64,000 nucleotides of DNA from Anaerocolumna sp. MB42-C2 (GTDB lineage: Bacteria; Bacillota; Clostridia; Lachnospirales; Lachnospiraceae): the NCBI RefSeq assembly GCF_030913705.1, contig NZ_CP133190.1:6287501-6351500 (forward strand), in the 5' to 3' direction. Both the position numbers and the translations under genes were made by a program. Position 1 is the stretch's first letter. Each line of letters starts with the position of its first letter. The notes under the pieces were generated by a model. That model had not been told where the DNA came from. It saw only the letters and a program-made list of their open reading frames with translations, and searched no databases. Below are positions 51,946 to 60,754 of this stretch, one piece after another.

Positions 51946-52461
51946 ATGAGAAAAAATGCAGTTATTATCTTAGCAGTTATTGCAATTTCAGTTGCATCTG
52001 TTAAAACAGGCTATGCTTTCTATGGAAAACAAATATCGAATAATCAGACAAATGTAACAAAAGTAACTAGTAATACAGGTAATTCAAAGGAAGGAGCAGC
52101 ACAAACCACTTATTTTAAAACAGGAAATACTCTTGATAAAACGAATGAAACAACGGATTCAACATATGATTCCAGTGATCCTACACTGGCAGCTTCCGGA
52201 CAGGCGGATAATAGTATAAACAGTGCGAATTGCTGTGGGAGCGGATCTATTTCCATGCTTGATGATAATGGTAATCTGATAGACCGTAAAACCTTTGAAA
52301 AAGAATTAAAGGATGCTTTGAATAATGGAGACATTACGGAGGATGATGTAGAGTACTATTCCTTTATGTATGAACAATGTGCCAAAGTATTTGGACCAGA
52401 TTCTTCCGGTGCAGGCAATCCATCTGCCAATAATAACGGAAACTTTCCCTCCTGTCATTAA
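51946..52461 (+). CDS. Secreted Cys-containing protein of unknown function (first gene of the metal operon)
   Basis: A 171-residue exported protein of no family I know. Residues 5-24 are an uncleaved or cleavable signal helix. The middle is a Thr/Asn/Ser-rich disordered segment (about 32-95). Then comes ANCCGSG (Cys96, Cys97), a helical acidic part (RKTFEKELKDALNNGDITEDDVEYY), EQCAKVFG (Cys145) and a C-terminal PSCH (Cys170, His171). The few cysteines are all in the C-terminal part and could bind metal. AAGGAGG precedes it. It is 42 bases upstream of the DUF2318 gene, so they should share a transcript. Confidence 0.75.
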   Translation: MRKNAVIILAVIAISVASVKTGYAFYGKQISNNQTNVTKVTSNTGNSKEGAAQTTYFKTGNTLDKTNETTDSTYDSSDPTLAASGQADNSINSANCCGSGSISMLDDNGNLIDRKTFEKELKDALNNGDITEDDVEYYSFMYEQCAKVFGPDSSGAGNPSANNNGNFPSCH

Positions 52462-52503
52462 TAAAACGATGCAACTACTTAGATTAGAAGAGAGGAATAA
52501 ATA

Positions 52504-53091
52504 ATGGCAAATAAGAAACAAATTAAAAAATCAGAAAAACAAAAGGTGAATCCCCTTATGATTGGAGCAGTAGCCGTAGCTGCTATTGCTGTGTCACTGG
52601 TTTTATTTGCACCAAAGGGCAGTAAAAATTCAAATGCAGGTTCTGTTAATACAACAGAAACAATTGCTTCCGCTAATACAGCAGAAGCTGCCGCTTCAAG
52701 TAAAAAAGCAGCTTTAAATGATGATGGAGATGTAGTGATTAATGTAGCTGATATTACGGAAAATGCAACATTTTATGAATACGATTTCAATGGAACAACG
52801 ATGGGATTCTTTGCGGTAAAAGCAAGTGACGGCACCATCCGTACAGCATTAAATACCTGTCAGGTATGTAACGGCAGCCCATACGCTTATTTTGAACAGC
52901 AGGGCGATTCTTTTCAATGTCAGAACTGCGGTAACCAATTCAGCCTGGATATGATTGGACAGGAACGCGGCGGTTGTAATCCTGTACCTATTACGGAAGA
53001 TGACGAAAAAGCTAATGATACTAAGATCGTAATTCCGGCTAAATACTTCAAGGATAATGCCGAGAGATTCACGAACTGGAAGAAGTTCTAA
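52504..53091 (+). CDS. DUF2318 (FtrD-like) membrane-anchored protein with a Cys cluster
   Basis: A 195-residue protein with an N-terminal membrane anchor (about residues 18-36), a Ser/Ala/Thr linker (40-70) and a DUF2318 domain. The cysteines are CQVC (119, 122), CQNC (139, 142) and Cys158 in GGCNPVP, matching FtrD-like proteins that carry metal centres and are found with iron/copper transporters. Its stop codon overlaps the ATG of the next gene (TAATG), so coupling is tight. Its neighbour has HMA and cupredoxin domains, supporting a metal-relay role. Confidence 0.85.
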   Translation: MANKKQIKKSEKQKVNPLMIGAVAVAAIAVSLVLFAPKGSKNSNAGSVNTTETIASANTAEAAASSKKAALNDDGDVVINVADITENATFYEYDFNGTTMGFFAVKASDGTIRTALNTCQVCNGSPYAYFEQQGDSFQCQNCGNQFSLDMIGQERGGCNPVPITEDDEKANDTKIVIPAKYFKDNAERFTNWKKF

Positions 53092-54404
53092 TGAATCTGA
53101 TAAAAAAGAAATTATCAGTTTCCGGTATGAGCTGCGCACATTGTGAACTGACAATCGAAAATACCTTATCCGGTATAAAAGGTGTAGAAACTGTTAAAGC
53201 AAGTTTCGGTAAAGGTGAAGTCTACGTATCTTTTGATGAGGATACTGTTAAACTTATAGAAATAAAGTCTGCTATTAGCCAGTTGGAATATAAAGTACTG
53301 GAAGACTCACCTGAAACGAAATCAACCATTAATTCTCAGGCTATCTATATTTTAATAATGCTGTTTGGCGGTTATGTCATATTAAAACATTTTGGATTAT
53401 TGGATTTTACTAATTTTTTTCCTCAGATACAAAACAATATGGGATACGGAATGTTATTTCTGATTGGATTGCTCACTTCTCTTCATTGTGTAGCAATGTG
53501 CGGCGGTATCAATCTGGCGCAAAGCGTTAATTCAGTTAAGGACGGTCATTCCGTGATATTACCGAATCTTTTATACAATCTCGGACGTGTGGTATCTTAT
53601 ACAATTATCGGTGGTATTGTAGGTGAACTGGGTTCCGTAATTAGCTTCGGTGGAGGTTTCCGCGGTGCTATTGCAGTATTTGCAGGAGTTTTTATGGTAA
53701 TCATGGGATTAAATATGCTTAATGTTTTTCCGTGGCTTTACAGGTTTAATATAAGAATGCCAAAGTTTATAGGTAAGAAGATCAGTAAAGAAAAATATAA
53801 AAAACATTCATCCTTTTATATTGGTTTGTTAAATGGATTAATGCCATGCGGTCCACTGCAAAGTATGCAGCTTTATGCTCTTTCTACCGGTAGTTTTATG
53901 GCAGGTGCTATCTCTATGTTTTTATTCAGTCTTGGTACAGTTCCATTAATGTATATCTTAGGTACCTTAAGCAGTAAATTAAATAAGCGATTTACAGAAA
54001 AGATGATGGCTGTCTGCGCTATGCTGGTTGTTGTATTGGGTATTGGGATGCTTAATAATGGACTTGCATTATCTGGTATAACGGTTCCACAGATACAGAC
54101 AGGTTCAGAATCTGCTGATGTTGCAGAAATCAATGGTGATTATCAGACGATAACCACTTTCCTGGATTATGGAAGATATCCGGCAATAACTGTGAAAGCA
54201 GGGATTCCGGTTAAATGGACAATTAGAGCCGGTAAAGGAATGATTAATGGCTGTAATAATGAAATGATTCTTTCGGAGTATGATCTTAAGGTTAAACTGA
54301 AAGAAGGGGATAATGTTATAGAATTTACACCAACCAGAGCAGGAACATATGGGTATAGTTGTTGGATGGGTATGATACGCAGTTCCATTACAGTTATGGA
54401 ATAG
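53091..54404 (+). CDS. HMA - SafE/TauE-type membrane - cupredoxin-like fusion protein
   Basis: A 437-residue protein in three parts. Residues 1-70 form an HMA metal-binding domain (MSCAHC, Cys15 and Cys18). Residues about 83-330 hold six or seven helices of the SafE/DsbD-like family with LHCVAMCGG (His132, Cys133, Cys137) and GLMPCGPLQ (Cys253). Residues about 345-437 form a cupredoxin-like domain with NGCNNEM (Cys388) and YSCWMGM (Cys424, Met427). This places a Cu-type site on each side of the membrane. It starts inside the stop codon of the DUF2318 gene. I infer transfer of copper or electrons; no known system fits exactly. Confidence 0.88.
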   Translation: MNLIKKKLSVSGMSCAHCELTIENTLSGIKGVETVKASFGKGEVYVSFDEDTVKLIEIKSAISQLEYKVLEDSPETKSTINSQAIYILIMLFGGYVILKHFGLLDFTNFFPQIQNNMGYGMLFLIGLLTSLHCVAMCGGINLAQSVNSVKDGHSVILPNLLYNLGRVVSYTIIGGIVGELGSVISFGGGFRGAIAVFAGVFMVIMGLNMLNVFPWLYRFNIRMPKFIGKKISKEKYKKHSSFYIGLLNGLMPCGPLQSMQLYALSTGSFMAGAISMFLFSLGTVPLMYILGTLSSKLNKRFTEKMMAVCAMLVVVLGIGMLNNGLALSGITVPQIQTGSESADVAEINGDYQTITTFLDYGRYPAITVKAGIPVKWTIRAGKGMINGCNNEMILSEYDLKVKLKEGDNVIEFTPTRAGTYGYSCWMGMIRSSITVME

Positions 54405-54447
54405 TTAATAATACAAGTCTGCAAATACGCAGTTTCTATTGTTTGAC

Positions 54448-54495
54448 AAGAAGGGACATGATGTGAATGTAAATTTTACATCAAGGTCCTTTCTT
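54448..54495 (+). terminator. Probable terminator of the metal operon
   Basis: AAGAAGGGAC (54448-54457) pairs with GTCCTTTCTT (54486-54495) with one wobble. Inside is a further GATGT/ACATC pair. The T content after it is moderate. Confidence 0.65.
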
Positions 54496-54634
54496 CATTT
54501 GCGGGGTATTTTTTCTGTTTCTTTACATAAATTTAACAATTCATAAATACACACTTTACTTAAAATTGATATTCTGATTAGGAGAGAAGAAGAAAAAAGT
54601 AGAATATAAGTGATAAGAAAGTTGGGAAAAACTT

Positions 54635-56407
54635 ATGAAAAAAGTAAAAGCAAAGTACAAAAAAGCCGGTAAACAAATAGGACAGGGCGGGATAAAAATA
54701 AGAGGAATCAACTATTACCGGAATAAATTTTTAAATTTATCCATCTATAAAAGATTAAATCTGACCTTTTTATACATAGGATTTATTGCTTTACTTATTG
54801 TGACAATTGGTATAATTAATATGAAGATAATTGATAGTAAATTAAATCGGTTTTATGAGGGACCTTATACGGTTGAGGAAAATGTTCTAAGGTCGCAGGT
54901 AGCCATGAAAAATATAGAAAATAATATTTATAAGGCTTATATGACTAAAAAAGAGGAACTGTGCAAAAAGTATATTGAAGCTTCAGAGGAGGAATACGAT
55001 ACATTAGAGTTAAGTGTTACTAAATTATCAGATGCCTTAAGTTTACTTAAAAATGATAATATAGAAACGGTTAATAATTTAAAATTAGAATTTGAGAAAG
55101 GTAACCGGTATCGAAGCCAGATATTAGAGAGCGCCAATTCCTTTGATCAGGATAAAATATATAATATCTATAAAAATGATTATGTTCCTATACTGGATCA
55201 TATTGTTACAGAACTGAGTGATATTGAAAGTAATTTTGTAATCTATGGTAAAGATTATATGAAACAGTCGGACCAGACTGTTAGTATAAGTATAGTTGTA
55301 TTTATTCTTTTAATTCTTACAGGAGCGGGCAGCTGCATATACTTATTGAAATTAACCTTAAAAAGTATTACGGAACCTATTGTCAAACTGGAGAAAGCAA
55401 TGGGTTCCTTATCCAAAGGAGATTTAGGAATAGAAATTGTTAAATTCTCAGAAGATGAAATGGGAAAATTATGTGATTCTGTAATGGAAACCGTACATAA
55501 ACTTAAAAATTATATTACGGATATTACGGATACGGTAAAACAACTGGAAGAAAAAGATATGACCGTTTTTGCCTCAATTGAATATGAAGGGGATTTTAAA
55601 CCGATTCAGAATTCACTCAATAATACTGTAGTCGCGTTACGTAATATGATGCAAATAATTTCAGATACTGCAGATCAGATAATAACAGGGGCAGATCAAA
55701 TCGCTCAGACTGCCAAAATTGTTGCAGAGGGTGGAATGGAACAAATGTCCGCAATTAATCAATTGACTGAACAGATTCAACATATTGTTGTTTTAACCGG
55801 TAAAAATGTTAAAGATGCCGCATATATTCGTGAGTTATCTAAAAATACAGTGACTGCGGCACAACTCGGCAACAGCCATATGACAGCATTGGAACATGCA
55901 ATGGAAGCAATTGCAGAACACTCCGGTAAAATATCAAAGGTTATTCAAGTAATAGAAGCCATAGCGGAGCAGACGAATTTACTTTCCCTTAATGCTTCCA
56001 TAGAAGCTGCAAGAGCAGGTAAAACGGGAAAAGGATTTGGAGTAGTTGCTGCCGAAATAGGTAAACTAGCTTCGGAATGCAGAGATGCGGTTAGATCCAG
56101 CACAGAACTTATAAATGGTACGGTTAATGCAATCAAAGATGGGGTTTTGGTAGCGAATGAAACAGCAGATCAATTTCAACTAATTCTTACAGAATCCGAA
56201 AAAACAAACCAGGTTATGGGAAGTATAGCAGATAATTCACAAAAAGAGGAAGAAAAATTACAAGAATCAATGACATATTTAAAACAGATTGCACATATTA
56301 TTGAAACGAATTCGGCAGCTTCACAGGAAAGTTCAGCTATGAGTAATGATTTCATAAACCAGGCTGAAAAGCTTGAAAAACTGCTTCATTCTTATACTTT
56401 ATCCTGA
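54635..56407 (+). CDS. Methyl-accepting chemotaxis protein
   Basis: A 590-residue chemoreceptor. A basic cytosolic start of about 40 residues precedes helix 1 (about 46-68), an extracytoplasmic helical sensor (70-215), helix 2 (about 220-242), HAMP (about 243-295) and a signalling domain with AIAEQTNLLSLNASIEAARAG, GKGFGVVAAEIGKLA. The tip uses Ser where many have Ala, a normal variation. The sensor has no recognisable ligand motif. It has no che neighbours and is one of two receptors in the window, with little similarity outside the signalling part. The ribosome site is GTTGGGA, rather weak. Confidence 0.92.
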   Translation: MKKVKAKYKKAGKQIGQGGIKIRGINYYRNKFLNLSIYKRLNLTFLYIGFIALLIVTIGIINMKIIDSKLNRFYEGPYTVEENVLRSQVAMKNIENNIYKAYMTKKEELCKKYIEASEEEYDTLELSVTKLSDALSLLKNDNIETVNNLKLEFEKGNRYRSQILESANSFDQDKIYNIYKNDYVPILDHIVTELSDIESNFVIYGKDYMKQSDQTVSISIVVFILLILTGAGSCIYLLKLTLKSITEPIVKLEKAMGSLSKGDLGIEIVKFSEDEMGKLCDSVMETVHKLKNYITDITDTVKQLEEKDMTVFASIEYEGDFKPIQNSLNNTVVALRNMMQIISDTADQIITGADQIAQTAKIVAEGGMEQMSAINQLTEQIQHIVVLTGKNVKDAAYIRELSKNTVTAAQLGNSHMTALEHAMEAIAEHSGKISKVIQVIEAIAEQTNLLSLNASIEAARAGKTGKGFGVVAAEIGKLASECRDAVRSSTELINGTVNAIKDGVLVANETADQFQLILTESEKTNQVMGSIADNSQKEEEKLQESMTYLKQIAHIIETNSAASQESSAMSNDFINQAEKLEKLLHSYTLS

Positions 56408-56553
56408 TTAGTATAACCGGTGGAAAATGAGCTGGGTCTTATGTTAAATAAAATTGAATAATGATGAATTTTGTTGCACCTTTTTTATGCGAGAACCATA
56501 TTATTATACTGTAAGGATTATATATCCTGATCTATTCAGAAAGGAGTTTTTGC

Positions 56554-57864
56554 ATGAACGCTGATCACAATTCATCAACTTCCATATCTTCAAGTGATAA
56601 TTTAAATGTAGATAAATCTGTTGTAACAGCTGCCAGTATGGGGAATTCATGGAATCAGGGACGCTCATCCGGCCCGTCAAACCAATGCCCGCCGGATTCC
56701 CCAAGACCCCCATATCCACCATGTCCTCCGGAACCGCCATGGCCGCCATGTCCACCCGGACCTCCGGGACCTCCAGGACCACCAGGACCGCCCGGACATC
56801 CAGGCCCGCAAGGCCCGCAAGGTCCACAAGGATTAATTGGTCCTATGGGACCTAGAGGCCCGGCAGGCCCGGCAGGTCCTCCCGGTCAACAAGGTCCGGC
56901 AGGAGCAACGGGAGCAACGGGAGCAACCGGTCCGGCAGGATCACCAGGTCCAATCGGTCCAACCGGCCCGCAGGGAGAACAAGGTCCTATTGGTTTAACG
57001 GGAGCAACAGGAGCAACCGGTGCTGTGGGCCCGGCAGGCCCTCAAGGTGAAGCAGGTCCTGCAGGTCCGACAGGAATTCCAGGTCCGGCAGGTCCAGCAG
57101 GCCCAGCAGGAGCAACCGGCCCGGCAGGCCCACAGGGTGAAGCAGGTCCGGCAGGAGCTACAGGGGCGACAGGAGCAACCGGTCCAGTAGGCCCAATTGG
57201 TCCAATCGGACCTGCAGGTCCGGCAGGTCCGGCAGGAGCAACCGGCCCAGTAGGTCCAATTGGTCCGGCAGGACCTCCAGGAGCAACGGGAGCAACCGGC
57301 CCAGTAGGTCCAATTGGTCCGGCAGGACCTCCAGGTGCAACGGGAGCGACCGGTCCGGCAGGCCCAGTAGGTCCTATCGGTCCAGCAGGCCCAACGGGAG
57401 CAACCGGCCCAGTAGGTCCGGCAGGACCTCCAGGACCTCCAGGACCGGCAGGTGGTTTAACGAGTTATGTATATCGTTACAGTACTGACCCGTCCATTAC
57501 AATCCTTGGAGGAGATGATTTCACTTTTGCAAGCGGTAATGTACCGGCAGTACCAACAGGTATAACTCTTCCAAATGCTACAGAAACTATTTTAACAGAA
57601 CCGGGTTTTTATCTGGTATCCTTTACTGCAGATGTTATTGGAGCTTTAACTTCAATATCCATTAATTTAAATGGTACACCAGTTCCCGGCGGAACGGCAG
57701 GAGCTTTTGCTGCTACCAATATTATTGAAATTAGTGCTATTATACAGGTTACTCAAGCTCCGGCAATTCTTACCATATCAAATAATTCATTTGCGACCAT
57801 CGGATTCCCGATTCTTGCACCGGGCAGTGTAGTAAGTTCCTTATATATTTTGAAATTAGCATAA
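56554..57864 (+). CDS. Collagen-like protein with BclA-type C-terminal domain
   Basis: A 436-residue protein. The first 45 residues are polar; 46-66 is a Pro/Cys-rich stretch (PPCPPEPPWPPCPP); about 67-300 are Gly-Xaa-Yaa triplets (mostly GPA, GAT, GPI, GPQ) that should form a collagen triple helix. The last ~135 residues (TSYVYRYSTDPSI... YILKLA) resemble the trimerising C-terminal head of BclA-type exosporium proteins. It is likely on the spore or cell surface. The coding DNA holds 54-bp direct repeats (57238-57280, repeated from 57292), so length may vary between strains. AAAGGAG precedes the ATG, and the GC content is far above its surroundings. Confidence 0.9.
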   Translation: MNADHNSSTSISSSDNLNVDKSVVTAASMGNSWNQGRSSGPSNQCPPDSPRPPYPPCPPEPPWPPCPPGPPGPPGPPGPPGHPGPQGPQGPQGLIGPMGPRGPAGPAGPPGQQGPAGATGATGATGPAGSPGPIGPTGPQGEQGPIGLTGATGATGAVGPAGPQGEAGPAGPTGIPGPAGPAGPAGATGPAGPQGEAGPAGATGATGATGPVGPIGPIGPAGPAGPAGATGPVGPIGPAGPPGATGATGPVGPIGPAGPPGATGATGPAGPVGPIGPAGPTGATGPVGPAGPPGPPGPAGGLTSYVYRYSTDPSITILGGDDFTFASGNVPAVPTGITLPNATETILTEPGFYLVSFTADVIGALTSISINLNGTPVPGGTAGAFAATNIIEISAIIQVTQAPAILTISNNSFATIGFPILAPGSVVSSLYILKLA

Positions 57865-57880
57865 TAAGTTTAGACAGAGG

Positions 57881-57919
57881 AGGGCTGTTGCTAAATTTTT
57901 AGCAGCAGCCCTGTTTTTA
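57881..57919 (+). terminator. Terminator of the collagen-like gene
   Basis: AGGGCTGTTGCTAAA (57881-57895) pairs with TTTAGCAGCAGCCCT (57898-57912) with one wobble, then GTTTTTAT. Confidence 0.9.
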
Positions 57920-57922
57920 TTC

Positions 57923-57967
57923 TTGACAAGAAAAGATAGTAGGAGTAAAGTAATATATACTAGTATA
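57923..57967 (+). promoter_or_regulatory. uxu operon promoter region with 12-bp palindrome
   Basis: A clear TTGACA (57923-57928) is followed by no ideal -10 at 17 bases. The perfect palindrome TATACTAGTATA lies at 57956-57967. FadR-type GntR repressors bind such sequences, and a gene of this class ends the operon. Both the promoter and its regulation are inferred. Confidence 0.5.
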
Positions 57968-57992
57968 CAAGATAAAAACGGAGGATATTATA

Positions 57993-59081
57993 ATGAATAT
58001 GACATTACGTTGGTTTGGAAGCAGATTTGATTCTGTTACCCTGAAACAAATAAGGCAAATACCCGGAGTTACGGGGGTAATAACAACTTTATATGATATA
58101 CCCGCAGGAGAGGTATGGCCTTTCGAAAAAATTTTGGAACTGAAAAATGAAGTTATGGCTAGTGGACTTGAAATAGCCGGGATAGAAAGTGTTAATATTC
58201 ATGATGCTATTAAAATCGGCCTTCCGGAAAAGGAAAAATATATCGATAATTATATTACAACCTTAGAAAACCTGGGAAAAGCAGATATACATATGGTCTG
58301 CTATAATTTTATGCCGGTTTTTGACTGGACTCGTTCTGATCTGGCCAAAATGAGACCGGATGGTTCTACGGTATTATCTTATGACCAGGATTTAATTGAC
58401 AAAATTGATCCGGAGAAATTATTCGGACAGATAGACGGCAAGAGTAATGGTTTTATACTTCCTGGCTGGGAGCCAGAACGTCTGACACATGTAAAAGAAT
58501 TATTTGAATTGTATAAAGGTGTAGATAATGAGCTGCTGTTTTCTAATTTAATATATTTCTTAAGAAGAATACAGCCTGTATGTGAAAAATACAATATAAT
58601 GATGGCAATTCATCCGGATGATCCTGCATGGCCGGTCTTTAATCTGCCTAGAATCATAACCAATAAAGAAAATGTAATAAGGTTGTTAAATACGGTTGAT
58701 GCTGAATTTAACGGACTTACATTATGTACCGGTTCATATGGCTCCAATCCTAACAATGATATATGCGGAATTATTCGTGCGGCAAAAGGCAGGATTCATT
58801 TTGCACACGTAAGAAATTTAATTCACCATGCTCCGGGCAAATTTGATGAAGCAGCACATCTGTCAAGTGATGGTTCTTTTGATATGTATGAAATAATGAG
58901 AACTTTATATGAAGTTGGATATGATGGCCCGATTCGCCCTGATCACGGACGTGCTATCTGGGATGAGGTAGCTATGCCTGGATATGGTCTGTATGACAGG
59001 GCTTTAGGTGCATCCTATTTAAACGGATTATGGGAAGCAATTGATAAGAACGATAAGAATAATAAAAAGTCTGTTAACTAA
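57993..59081 (+). CDS. uxuA: Mannonate dehydratase
   Basis: A 362-residue enzyme that turns D-mannonate into 2-keto-3-deoxygluconate with Mn2+, a step in glucuronate breakdown. The opening LRWFGSRFDSVTLKQIRQIPGV and the metal-binding HPDDPAW, CTGSYGSNPNND, HFAHVRN and PIRPDHGR blocks fit UxuA. GGAGG lies before the start. It leads the uxuA-uxuB-gntR operon, 26 bases before uxuB. uxaC, which would supply fructuronate, is not in the window. Confidence 0.94.
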   Translation: MNMTLRWFGSRFDSVTLKQIRQIPGVTGVITTLYDIPAGEVWPFEKILELKNEVMASGLEIAGIESVNIHDAIKIGLPEKEKYIDNYITTLENLGKADIHMVCYNFMPVFDWTRSDLAKMRPDGSTVLSYDQDLIDKIDPEKLFGQIDGKSNGFILPGWEPERLTHVKELFELYKGVDNELLFSNLIYFLRRIQPVCEKYNIMMAIHPDDPAWPVFNLPRIITNKENVIRLLNTVDAEFNGLTLCTGSYGSNPNNDICGIIRAAKGRIHFAHVRNLIHHAPGKFDEAAHLSSDGSFDMYEIMRTLYEVGYDGPIRPDHGRAIWDEVAMPGYGLYDRALGASYLNGLWEAIDKNDKNNKKSVN

Positions 59082-59107
59082 ATATTGGTATCAAAAGGGG
59101 TAAACAT

Positions 59108-60715
59108 ATGAGATTAAAACAGAGTGAATTAAGAATTACGTCAGAATGGGAAGAAAAAGGATTTGAACTTCCCAAATTTAACCGTGATAAAATGATAGAA
59201 CAGACCTTAAAAAATCCGGAGTGGATTCATTTTGGTGCAGGTAATATTTTTCGTGCTTTTCCGGCAGCAGTATGCCAGGAGCTTCTGAATAAAGGAATAT
59301 TAAAGTCCGGAATCATTGTAGCGGAGGGTTTTGATTATGAAATTATTGAGAAAAGTTATAGGACATATGATAACTTAAGTTTGCTTGTAACATTAAAACC
59401 TGACGGTAACCTGGCTAAGAAAGTGGTTGGTAGTGTGGCAGAATCCCTTTGTATGGATACAGAGAATAAGACCGATTGGAACCGCTTGACAAAAATCTTT
59501 AAAAATCCCGGTTTAAAAATAGTTTCCTTTACCATTACGGAAAAGGGTTACAGTTTAAAAAATGATAAACAGGAATTTATCCCAAGCGTGTTAGAGGACT
59601 TTAAACATGATCCTGCTCAGGCAGTCAGCTATATCGGGAAATTAACTGCATTATTATATGAGAGATATCTTGCTGACAGATTACCTTTAACTTTAGTCAG
59701 TATGGATAACTGTTCCCATAATGGAACCAGGCTTTTTGAAGCTGTTACGACTTTTGCAGATAAATGGGTCGAGAATGGTATGGTAGAAGAGGGGTTTAAT
59801 AACTATGTCCGGGAGAATATTTCATATCCCTGGTCAATGATCGATAAAATTACGCCAAGGCCCTCGGAATCAGTAATTCATATGCTGGAGGCGGTCGGAT
59901 TTGAAGATACTTCGGTAGTTATTACAGCAAAAAATACATATGTTGCTCCGTTTGTAAATGCAGAAGAACCGCAATACCTTGTTATCGAAGATAACTTTAA
60001 AAACGGAAGATTACCTTTAGAACAAGGCGGAATTATTTTTACTAATAAAGAAATTGTAGATAAAGTTGAAAAGATGAAAGTATGTACCTGTTTAAATCCC
60101 CTGCATACCTCCTTGGCTATCTTCGGCTGTTTATTATCTTATGATAAAATTTCAGATGAAATGAAAGATAAAGAACTGTCAGCGTTAATAAATAAAATAG
60201 GGTATGTTGAGGGAATGCCGGTGGTATCTAATCCGGGAATTATAAACCCGGAAGCTTTTCTTAAGGAGGTTTTAAGTGTCAGATTTCCAAATCCCTTTAT
60301 GCCCGATACACCACAGAGAATTGCCTGTGATACTTCCCAGAAGCTGGCCATCAGGTTTGGGGAAACGATGAAAGCATACATTGAAAATGAACATTTGAAT
60401 GTAGAGAATCTGACATTTATTCCATTAGTATTAGCCGGTTGGCTTAGGTACCTTTGTGGTATTGATGATCAGGGAAAGCCGTTCACCTATAGTCCTGATC
60501 CTATGCTTTCTGATTTAACACCGGTTATGGAACAGATTAAATTAGGGGATAAAGAGGGAATTCATGAAATAGTGAAAGGAATACTTAGCAATAAATCTAT
60601 ATTCGGAATTGATTTATATGAAGCAGGTCTGGGTTATAAGGTGGAAAGCTTTTTTACTGAACTAATACAGGGACCTGGAGCCGTTCGGAATACACTTAAA
60701 AAGTATCTTGACTAG
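59108..60715 (+). CDS. uxuB: D-mannonate oxidoreductase / fructuronate reductase
   Basis: A 535-residue NAD-dependent oxidoreductase of the long-chain mannitol dehydrogenase family. It should reduce D-fructuronate to D-mannonate for UxuA. The NAD-binding start HFGAGNIFRAF and the KITPRPSE and NPLHTSLAIFG blocks, with a catalytic Lys at NPLH-region neighbours, are seen. The length is nearer to UxuB-like enzymes of Firmicutes than to mannitol dehydrogenases, and the context supports UxuB. AAAGGGG precedes it. Confidence 0.9.
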   Translation: MRLKQSELRITSEWEEKGFELPKFNRDKMIEQTLKNPEWIHFGAGNIFRAFPAAVCQELLNKGILKSGIIVAEGFDYEIIEKSYRTYDNLSLLVTLKPDGNLAKKVVGSVAESLCMDTENKTDWNRLTKIFKNPGLKIVSFTITEKGYSLKNDKQEFIPSVLEDFKHDPAQAVSYIGKLTALLYERYLADRLPLTLVSMDNCSHNGTRLFEAVTTFADKWVENGMVEEGFNNYVRENISYPWSMIDKITPRPSESVIHMLEAVGFEDTSVVITAKNTYVAPFVNAEEPQYLVIEDNFKNGRLPLEQGGIIFTNKEIVDKVEKMKVCTCLNPLHTSLAIFGCLLSYDKISDEMKDKELSALINKIGYVEGMPVVSNPGIINPEAFLKEVLSVRFPNPFMPDTPQRIACDTSQKLAIRFGETMKAYIENEHLNVENLTFIPLVLAGWLRYLCGIDDQGKPFTYSPDPMLSDLTPVMEQIKLGDKEGIHEIVKGILSNKSIFGIDLYEAGLGYKVESFFTELIQGPGAVRNTLKKYLD

Positions 60716-60754
60716 CTGGTTCTTTTATAATAACATGAATTCGGAGGGAATATC

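Noticed and set aside
56504..56827. A minus-strand open frame of 107 residues and similar ones inside the collagen gene
   Set aside because: They are antisense shadows of a GC-rich repetitive gene, rich in Leu/Asp/Gly with no ribosome site.
56880..57450. Regular repeats that could look like a CRISPR array
   Set aside because: They are in-frame Gly-Xaa-Yaa codons of the collagen-like gene, without unique spacers or cas genes.
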